Assembly (NCBI GenBank): GCA_022419385.1
Contig: JAJUBI010000002.1
Coordinates: 5,022,001-5,086,000 of the forward strand
DNA: 64,000 bases
Direction of reading: 5' to 3'
From: Paraconiothyrium sp. Pb-2020
Taxonomy: Eukaryota; Ascomycota; Dothideomycetes; Pleosporales; Didymosphaeriaceae
A model generated the notes under the pieces. That model made no database searches and was not told the origin of the DNA. It worked only from the letters and a program-made list of their open reading frames with translations. Position numbers and translations under genes: made by a program. Below, piece after piece: positions 56,891 to 64,000 of the stretch; the first letter of the stretch is position 1; each line of letters starts with the position of its first letter.

Positions 56891-57457
56891 CTACTGCTCG
56901 GTCTGGAAGTAGTTGAGGAGGATGCTGCGCTCCTGAGACTCCTCACCCCAGTCACGGACGACAACGCAGGAGCAGTTGACGACCTTACGGGGGTTGCCTT
57001 CGCGGTCGATCTGGCCTGTTTCACTATTAGCCTTTGCAACCCTCATGAATGCAGATTTCCACGTACAGAGACCGGCCCACTCGCCGAGCTGCTTGCCATC
57101 GGGAACCTTGATAAGCGGGATCTTGTGCTCGGAGCAGAGCGCAACGACGAGCTTCTTGTACGCCTCCTCCTCGCAAGCCTCGTTCAGGACGCACATGTGC
57201 GCCTGGCGACGGTCGAGCGCCTTGGAAGCCTCACGGAGACCGCGGGCAAGACCGTCGTGGATGAGAGCGAGCTTGAGAACGCCCTTGAGCGCCTCGAGGA
57301 CGGACATCTGGCCCTTTCCGGCGGAGGCATCGGCGGAAACCTCAACCTCCTCGGCGGCGACGACGGACTGGTTGTCTTCTCCGTCCGACTGCGTGGTGAG
57401 TTAGCGGGCGTTATTGGGATTGCAATGCGAGAATTGCGCATGCGAGAGGCGTACCAT
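56891..57457 (-). CDS. RPS12: 40S ribosomal protein eS12
   Basis: Three exons: complement(56891..57015, 57067..57388, 57455..57457), 149 aa. The first exon is only the ATG, followed at once by an intron (GTACGC...CACGCAG, 66 nt), a pattern known in ribosomal protein genes. The protein reads [20 protein letters not shown], then the L7Ae-fold core [57 protein letters not shown], and after the second intron [20 protein letters not shown] and NYFQTEQ. It is a small-subunit head protein. Length and sequence are normal. Confidence 0.97.
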
Positions 57458-58367
57458 GATGATGGCTGAATCTGTCGGCTTTCCTCGAAGATTGCGTGTG
57501 GTGTTTGGTGATGAGGCAGATCGAAAGTTCGACGCAAATTTCACAAGTCTCGGTGCGCGGAGATTGCCGCTTTAGCGAAGAGGGGCTCAAAAGGCTTGGC
57601 GTTAAGGTCACGTGCTGGTTCATTCGGGCCGGCCCGACGACTCTCACTCCTTCACAAGGATCAAACATTATGCATGTACCCCTTTACATGCATCCAAGAA
57701 ACATGTTCGGCGCTTTGCAGACTCTGCACCGAAGTGAGCTTTGTTGCCATCCCAGCAAATGGGATCGACTTGATGTTAGACTTTCATCTATCACGCCCGG
57801 TCCGCAGAGAGAACTCTGATTACAACCTTCCGACGGCGATCAACCATGGGCATTGCAGGGCAAGGCGAAATCTTCCACCCCTTTCGCTATGGGAAACAGT
57901 CAGTTCCTGGTTCCAGTCGGGTACTCTAGGATATCTTTTTGCCGATCTCGCCCACTTGGTACGCGACGCGTGTCGTTCCCCCCCAGGACATACGTTGTCA
58001 ACACCCTATGATGGACATCGTGCTCCGACAGAGGCAACCACCACTGCAGGTACCCGATAGTATAGTGCAAGTGCCCGAGCGAAGCCTCGCCCAGGAAGCA
58101 TCGCCGAGCGGGATCACCGCCAGATCGCACCTCCACATGGCCTCGAGGATCACGCGCAAGCTCCAGAAACCGGCTTAAACATCGCTAACGGTATTGATTC
58201 GTCGAGAATTGAGTTTTGCTAACGAGCGTGTGCGTGTTGCGGCATCTGATAGTTATCGATGCGCAAGCTCCGCCTAAGACAATCGAATTGAACTAAGACT
58301 CTCAACAGACTAACAAACTATGTACACGAAGAAAAGCCATCGGCATCCTGGAAGCAGTCTTCCGGAT
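57458..58367. promoter_or_regulatory. RPS12 upstream region
   Basis: 0.9 kb upstream of RPS12 and 3' of the secreted-protein gene. It should contain the RPS12 promoter. No motif was assigned, and no other gene seen. Confidence 0.45.
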
Positions 58368-59041
58368 CTACTCCTCAGAAGAAATTCCCGGCACATTGCC
58401 TGGGTTGGAAGGAGCTATGTTCCTCAGGATGACAGGTACCTGCCCAAGGGTGGTGTCGTTCCAGTACAGAGCATGAACACGCTCGCTGACTTGAAGAGCA
58501 TACCACGGGCTCTCCAACTGGCCATCTTTGATCACAAAGGCGGTGTGACCGTAGAAGTAAAAGCCCGTAGTGGTCATATCAGAGTCGGTGTCATTGCTGG
58601 AGAGAAACTGGATGCGTTTATCTGAAGCTGAGTCCGAAGGCACAGCGAAGGTCACATCGGACCACGACACGGTGTAGTTCGTGAGCGTCGTGTTAGGGTT
58701 TCCGATCCAGCTCTGCGAGGTGCCAGAGCCACTGGGCGAGACTGACGAGGAAGTCAGCTTCCCACCATGATGTTTGTGACAGGTACTACTTACACGTTAC
58801 GACGGCAGGATCCGAGCTGTTTGAAGATGCGGGTTCACCCAAGTACGCATACCCTGTGGACTGTGAGATTTGCTGGCTTCGATTGACACAGGAGCTTACC
58901 ATCAGCGTAAAACAATGGGAAACCTCCGAATCCATCACCGTATCCGAAAAGACCAAACTCATCGGGCGTTGCGCGCTTAATCTTCGCGCCGAGAGCAAGC
59001 AGTGGCAAGGTGCAGAGGAGAGAGAGTTTGTTGAAAGACAT
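58368..59041 (-). CDS. small secreted protein, unknown function
   Basis: Three exons: complement(58368..58741, 58794..58853, 58900..59041), 191 aa. The start MSFNKLSLLCTLPLLALGA is a signal peptide, followed by KIKR, a possible processing site. The mature part reads GYAYLGEPASSNSSDPAVVT, IGNPNTTLTNYTVSWSDVTF, TTTGFYFYGHTAFVIKDGQL and YALQVSERVHALYW. Three or more N-glycosylation sequons (NSS, NTT, NYT, NDT) support secretion. It has only one cysteine in the mature part or none, so it is not a typical cysteine-rich effector. The family is not recognised; beta-sandwich-like alternation of hydrophobic residues is suggestive only. It is divergent from the laccase gene. Confidence 0.85.
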
Positions 59042-59798
59042 GATGGAAGAAAGAAGTAGGGAGCGATTGAACGATCGTGATGTCGACCAAGGAGTGAAGC
59101 GAAGGACTTATATCTGGTGAGTTGTACGGTCGATGAGCAAGGCTGCATGTAGTCTTATTCTGCTGCACAACAGTCCTCGAGCAGGCATACCCTGCCCATA
59201 CGCAAGCTGTTCGTCAGCGATGGACGACTCCTTTCACCGCCATCGCCAATGGGAGGTACTCTCACCGGATGACGCCGACGTTTACCCATGTTTCGATCAG
59301 CCCTGTCTGCATGAAGTGGCGTAACACTCTACCTAACCAGTGGAAAAGGGCCGATGCGCGCAGCCACAGTCGCAACCGTTTCATGATAGTATACCCCTGC
59401 ATGTCACGGTGGTGAGCCCCACTTCAACCACTTCCGGTCACTGCTTGTATGCATCCGGTAGTACTGTACACGATCTTTTTCGGTCCGTAGACACGCGCTC
59501 GAGCTTGCGTCGGCTTTACTATGAACCCATGTTCTTCAGTAGTTTCGAAACGCTCCCACGCCGCGCGTCGGCCCTTCCACGTACGCCAAGTGCGCAGCGC
59601 AGATGTGGGAAAGCTGAATATAGGATGTTATGTACGAAGCTAGTGATGAAAGGGAAAGCCGACTATGAGACTGATCGTATAGGAGAGGATATCGAGGGGA
59701 ACATAAAAGACTGAGGCATAGTCACCATTGCCACTCATCCACACAGTGCATCAGCATCTCTCATTACAGTCACATTCACTTCTCCTTCATTGATCAAC
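59042..59798. promoter_or_regulatory. divergent promoter, secreted protein / laccase
   Basis: 757 bp between the two start codons. On the minus strand a TATA-like GATATAAG lies at 59107-59114, about 70 bp before the secreted-protein start. The laccase side has CATAAAAG near 59702 and a CT-rich leader. Confidence 0.5.
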
Positions 59799-61666
59799 AT
59801 GCGTTCTGGCTTTTTCTTCGGCGCGGCCGCCGTCTTCTGTACCGCGTCCGCTCATCCACATGTGTCTAAGCATGATCCTCGTTCACCCTTCATTTCCAAT
59901 CTGTATCCAAGAGCTGCATGCTCTGGAAATACAGCATCCACTCGTTCAGAATGGTGCGATTACTCAATCGACACTGACTACTATACGGGTACGTTGAATG
60001 ACAGCAAGATTTGCATGATACTCTACACACATTGCAATCTGGGTTGCCTCGGAAGGATGATAAATTGGAGATTTTACTGACACCATTCAGAGGTTCCTGA
60101 CACTGGGGTGACGCGAGAGTACTATTTCGATCTCACCGATGTCACAGTCGCTCCCGATGGCGTCTCCCGCACGGCGATGGCCGTCAACGGGAGTATCCCG
60201 GGGCCGACGATCTTCGCTGATTGGGGTGACACTGTTGTCGTACACGTCACCAACTCCTTGACCGATTCTCAGAACGGTACCAGCATACACTGGCATGGTA
60301 TCCGCCAGAACTACACCAACGACCAGGACGGCGTTGTGTCTATTACCCAATGCCCGACTGCGCCTGGCTCGCAGCTCACATATACCTGGAAAGCTACCCA
60401 GTACGGGAGCTCATGGTACCACTCGCACTTTGCTCTGCAAGCATGGGAGGGCATCTTTGGAGGAATCATCATCAACGGCCCCGCGACCGCCGACTACGAT
60501 GAGGACCTTGGGATGCTCTTCCTAAACGACTGGGATCATCAGGTAGGCGCACCTTCAAGATCAAATCTACAATGTACTGACATTCTCCACAGACTGTAGA
60601 CGAACTCTACATTACCGCTGAATCCTCCGGCCCTCCAACCCTCGACAACGGCTTGATCAACGGTACCAATACCTATGATGAAGGCGGCTACCGCTTCAAC
60701 ACCTCTTTCACCAGCGGCACTTCCTACCGCATGCGCCTTGTCAATGCTGCTGTAGATACACACTTCAAGTTCAGCATCGATAACCACACCCTCCAAGTCA
60801 TTGCATCTGACCTCGTCCCCATCGAACCATACAACACCACCGTATTGGATATCGGCATGGGTCAACGCTACGACATCATCATCACCGCCGACCAAGCCTC
60901 CGTCGCCGACAACTTCTGGCTCCGTGCAATTCCCCAGAGCGCCTGTTCCGAAAATGACAACAGCAATGACATCAAAGGCATCATCTACTACGGGGACAGC
61001 GCTGGCACACCCACCACCTCTGCCTACGACTATGACGACAGCTGCGACGACGAAACCGCCAACATCGTGCCCTACCTCTCCAAGACGGTCGGCGACTCAT
61101 CCAGCACCAGCACCGAAGCCGCGACCGTCGCCTTCAACGACGACTCACTCTTCAGATGGTACCTCAACAGCACGACCATGGTCGTCGAATGGTCCGATCC
61201 CACACTTTCGCAAATCTTGAACGGAAATACCAGCTACGAGACTTCCGACGCAGTGATCGAGCTCCCCACGGCTGACGAGTGGGTGTATATGGTCATCGAA
61301 ACGACCTTCGCCGTGCCGCACCCGATACATCTGCACGGCCACGACTTCTTCGTCCTCGCGCAGGGCTCGGGCACGTACTCCAGCGACTCTGTCACGCTGA
61401 CTACGGATAACCCTCCGCGCCGCGACACGGCTATGTTGCCTGCGAGTGGATATCTGGTCATCGCGTTCGAGACGGACAACCCTGGTGCATGGCTTATGCA
61501 CTGCCATATTGGGTGGCACACGAGCGAGGGGTTCGCGCTGCAATTTGTGGAGCGGTATGATGAGATTGCGGCGATAACGGATAGTACCCGTCTCGAGGAC
61601 AACTGCAGCGCTTGGGACACGTACGAAGAGGAGAACAGTATCGAGCAGGAGGATTCTGGTGTATAA
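59799..61666 (+). CDS. laccase (ascomycete multicopper oxidase)
   Basis: Three exons: 59799..59988, 60091..60542, 60593..61666, 571 aa. It oxidises phenols with reduction of oxygen to water; secreted. Signal peptide: about residues 1-18 (MRSGFFFGAAAVFCTASA). All four copper motifs are intact: HWHG at 130-133, HSH at 174-176, HPIHLHGHDF from 457, and HCHIGWH at 517-523. The residue ten after Cys518 is Phe528, the axial position of the type 1 copper; Phe there is usual for higher-potential laccases. The C-terminus ends DSGV, the ascomycete C-terminal plug that enters the solvent tunnel. A Ser/Thr-rich loop (SSSTSTEAATV) and many Asn sequons are present. Possible roles are melanin, lignin-like substrates or detoxification. 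Confidence 0.97.
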
Positions 61667-61923
61667 AGAGTGAGGGGATGTTAGGGATGAGGTTGAGGTT
61701 GCTGAATATCTTATTATCACGGCCTGTCGCTCATTCAGTTCTCGGCGTTCTCTTCTATTCTTTTCTTGTATATATCATGATCACACTGTCCATCTGTACA
61801 TATCAGATTCTCCTATTGAGGCCCAGCCTCCTATACATCAAATATTTCTATTCAAGCATGTGTTTGTACATTTAATCTTGAACGCTTATCCGAAGAATAG
61901 TCCTTTATTCGTAGGACACCGAT
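61667..61923. other. laccase 3' region
   Basis: 3' flank of the laccase gene; T-rich with ATTTA and TTGTAT-like sequences that could serve polyadenylation. Nothing else seen. Confidence 0.4.
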
Positions 61924-62187
61924 TCACTCACTGCAGTTTGCACCACATTCGAGAATACCATAGAAGGTAAATCCTCCTACAACAATAGCAACGATGGTAA
62001 ACCATCCGAGAATGTAACTGAAGGTCGCCTGTGGCGACATCGAACGAGAGTACGTCAGGGCAATATTGTTCATGTGAAGATAGAACTCAAGGTGGAAGTT
62101 CGACTTCAACCCTATTAAGCCAAAGCCATCATCTGCGACTGACGTCGCCATTCTCTCTTGCTTTTGTGCTATATGGTGGTATGCCAT
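61924..62187 (-). CDS. possible small membrane protein
   Basis: Open frame of 87 aa with one hydrophobic segment near the C-terminus (FSYILGWFTIVAIVVGGFTF) after a polar N-terminal part. No intron is needed. Not recognised. It may be a gene, the last exon of a decayed gene, or chance. The clear transmembrane segment is the main support. Confidence 0.35.
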   Translation of the reverse strand: MAYHHIAQKQERMATSVADDGFGLIGLKSNFHLEFYLHMNNIALTYSRSMSPQATFSYILGWFTIVAIVVGGFTFYGILECGANCSE

Positions 62188-62482
62188 CGGTGAAAAACTT
62201 GATATAACTTTACCGTTTGTATCAACTTAATTGTCGTGACGACATATCACGAGCCCTCTGCCTATAAGTTCCAGTACTCATTTGCATGTATATCAAACGA
62301 GCGACTAATACATTAAATACAAAGACTGAACACTACCTACGTAGGGGATCTTCACACATCAAGCACCACCCTTACCGAATCCAACGCCCACTACACTACA
62401 CCAACACTCCCCGCTCGAGCGAGAGCCAAGATTGCAGTTCATAGCCTAGTTCCAAAAGCGGGTAGGGACATTCTTGTTGAGA

Positions 62483-62793
62483 TTAGACTGGAAACGATCC
62501 GTCATGGAGGCCGCAGGAAGAGCATTGAGCCCTTGCTGAGCGAAGTACGGCGAAGCCGAGACCCTCATGTAAAAGCGTGCTGACCGAACGTAGCCGGTTG
62601 CCGAGCTCGGTGGGAAGAGGAAACGTCGAAGGATCAAGGATGTTGGGCGCCAGCCCAAGCTCTGAATCAGGTCAGTGCTATGTTTATCGAGGGCAAGGGC
62701 TATAGACATACTCTTGAAGCCCCCAACGCGGGCCTCGACTTTATTCGCTAAATCATACAACGACCAAAGCTGAATGTATTGTCTGTTCTTCAT
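62483..62793 (-). CDS. possible two-exon small gene or gene fragment
   Basis: Possible exons complement(62483..62661, 62712..62793), 86 aa. The intron is very canonical (GTATGT donor, CACTGAC branch, TTCAG acceptor, 50 nt), which is the main reason to list it. Protein: MKNRQYIQLWSLYDLANKVE, then LAPNILDPSTFPLPTELGNR. Without splicing the frame runs to 62446 with different content. No family recognised; it may be a fragment of a larger decayed gene. Confidence 0.3.
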
Positions 62794-63660
62794 ACAACAC
62801 CGGGCAAGTCAGTTGATTGCTCTTGTCCTATATTCAATGGTAGTTGCGTTTCCAAACCTGGCGAGAGAAGCACATTAGTCTCGAGCAAGCAGGCCTCAAT
62901 GACATATGTTGTGATGGTTACTCAGATGCAAGCCAAACTGTACGTGACAGATTCCTTTTCACCTACACGCGTGGATTTCATTCGTGAGTCGCGCTGACCC
63001 CGAGAACAGAAGCCTTGCATACAAAGTTTCTCACGCGTTATTATTAGCATTAGTATATTGCTATTGTTAGTAAATATATATACGCAGTAATTTTTGGCAC
63101 GTAGTAGTTGCCTGGATCTAGGTGCATTTCAGAGAGACTTGGAGGATATAAACTCTAGTTTAACATCAATTTCACCATTATGTTAGGAAATCCTTTGCCT
63201 TATATGTAACGGAGCGTTCATGTGGATTCAATGGTGTAGCATTACTAACGGTAGCAGATGGGCATAAAAGTGGTGAAGGCAATACAGATGTCGTCACAAA
63301 TACAGTAGTGTTGAGTGATTAGTAGTGTTTCTTGGAGTTGCTACATCTTGTCCTTGATAAGCCTGATTTGGGAAGAATAGTAACGTCTAGCTTCTCTAAG
63401 TTCTCTGTTGGCTGTGAGATGTCCAAGCTGTTCATCGGGCGTGGTCCTAGACATCAAGCGGCTCTGGGGACTTAGATCTATGGATTTGCAGTGCTAAATA
63501 GTTTATTAATACCAGCCACCCGACCTATCTTGATGATTCAATGAATAGATAGCTCCAATAAAGTAAGATACGGGTGCCTACCAATTATCGTGATCGTGGA
63601 GATAAAGCAAACATAGCTAATTCAGAGTGTGTGAGAAAAGCGCCTCAACACGAACACTAA
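62794..63660. other. intergenic, AT-rich in part
   Basis: No gene. 63030-63200 is AT-rich with TATA and TTATTA runs, possibly a mutated repeat remnant. Confidence 0.4.
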
Positions 63661-64000
63661 TCATTCACTTGGTACCTCACGCTCCCCAGTCCTATTCACG
63701 CCATGCATCTCCGGACTAAACTTGCAGGATGGTTTACAATTCCTGCAGGAGTGGCCGTAAAAGCACTTCGCGGATTTGCACCGAAGGCCGTTTTCACATG
63801 GCTGATGTCGCATGAACCACTGCAGCACAGTAACTTCAGCTTTTCCGAAGCCACCGTGCCAGTATTGGCAGCTGAAGACCGTCATGGTGCAGCCGCCACC
63901 AAGATAGTGAAAATTGCAAGGCCCACGCTTGCCTGTCGCCTCCAGCTTTCTCTTCTTGCTGTAGAAGTTCTCAAAGGCGAACTGGGTCGGCTTCTCAATG
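63661..64000 (-). CDS. CCCH zinc-finger protein, C-terminal part (cut by window end)
   Basis: Partial: the frame is open to the window edge, and the rest lies beyond 64000. Visible: IEKPTQFAFENFYSKKRKL, a basic stretch, then GPCNFHYLGGGCTMTVFSCQ followed by YWHG, a CCCH-like finger. A second finger follows: PCENGLRCKSAKCFYGHSC, spacing C-x5-C-x4-C-x3-H. Two close CCCH fingers at the C-terminus resemble a fungal family of nucleic-acid-binding proteins. The stop follows TGEREVPSE. RNA versus DNA binding cannot be decided from this part. Confidence 0.8.
   Translation of the reverse strand, partial: IEKPTQFAFENFYSKKRKLEATGKRGPCNFHYLGGGCTMTVFSCQYWHGGFGKAEVTVLQWFMRHQPCENGLRCKSAKCFYGHSCRNCKPSCKFSPEMHGVNRTGEREVPSE

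Overview
The window is nuclear DNA from a filamentous ascomycete (Pezizomycotina), most likely a dothideomycete. Evidence: dense intron-bearing genes with short (about 46-180 nt) GT-AG introns, and fungal-type families (Pal1, Sls1, HET, Zn2Cys6 regulator, ascomycete laccase with a C-terminal DSGV tail). The class-level placement is inference. All exon structures below were built by eye from splice signals, reading-frame continuity and family knowledge; none was confirmed by transcripts.

Layout. 0.2-15.3 kb is a compact housekeeping block: TBC RabGAP (-), MED31 (-), PAL1 (+), a Rad51-paralog-like ATPase (+), tRNA adenosine deaminase TAD1 (-), an NT-C2 domain protein (+) and mitochondrial SLS1 (+). 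15.9-21.4 kb holds a probable proline/hydroxyproline catabolic cluster: ornithine cyclodeaminase/mu-crystallin-type enzyme (-), proline racemase-family enzyme (-) and a divergently transcribed Zn2Cys6 activator (+). 22.7-26.5 kb has a basic Ser/Thr/Pro-rich nuclear or cytoskeletal candidate with internal repeats and a small SLOG/deoxyribosyltransferase-like protein.

26.6-37 kb is accessory: a 3.4-kb decayed tandem repeat array (array 1), a small LEA-like gene, a HET-domain gene (+), a second array (array 2) and a convergent second HET-domain gene (-). 37.8-41.5 kb has an ER-type short-chain dehydrogenase and a four-helix membrane protein. 41.5-49.3 kb is a gene-poor stretch with no gene I can support. 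ARPC5 (Arp2/3 16-kDa subunit) lies at 49.3-50.3 kb. A third array (array 3, inverted relative to arrays 1 and 2) fills 52.4-55.5 kb. The right end carries ribosomal protein eS12 (-), a secreted protein (-), a divergent laccase (+), two doubtful small genes and a CCCH zinc-finger gene cut by the window edge.

The most unusual content is the dispersed repeat family forming arrays 1-3. Array 3 is built of three alternating unit types of about 50-55 bp (a triad of about 155-165 bp). Each unit has a semi-conserved core ending in a CAT or CATG and then about 18-20 bp of variable sequence. Arrays 1 and 2 carry recurrent leader modules: a TATA box, TTCACAC about 31 nt downstream, then a TCAAAAGAG-like block and ATGTC. 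The two clearest leaders are 698 bp apart. This looks like repeated promoter-plus-repeat units, possibly producing non-coding transcripts. I know of no described element with this architecture, but I could not search databases.
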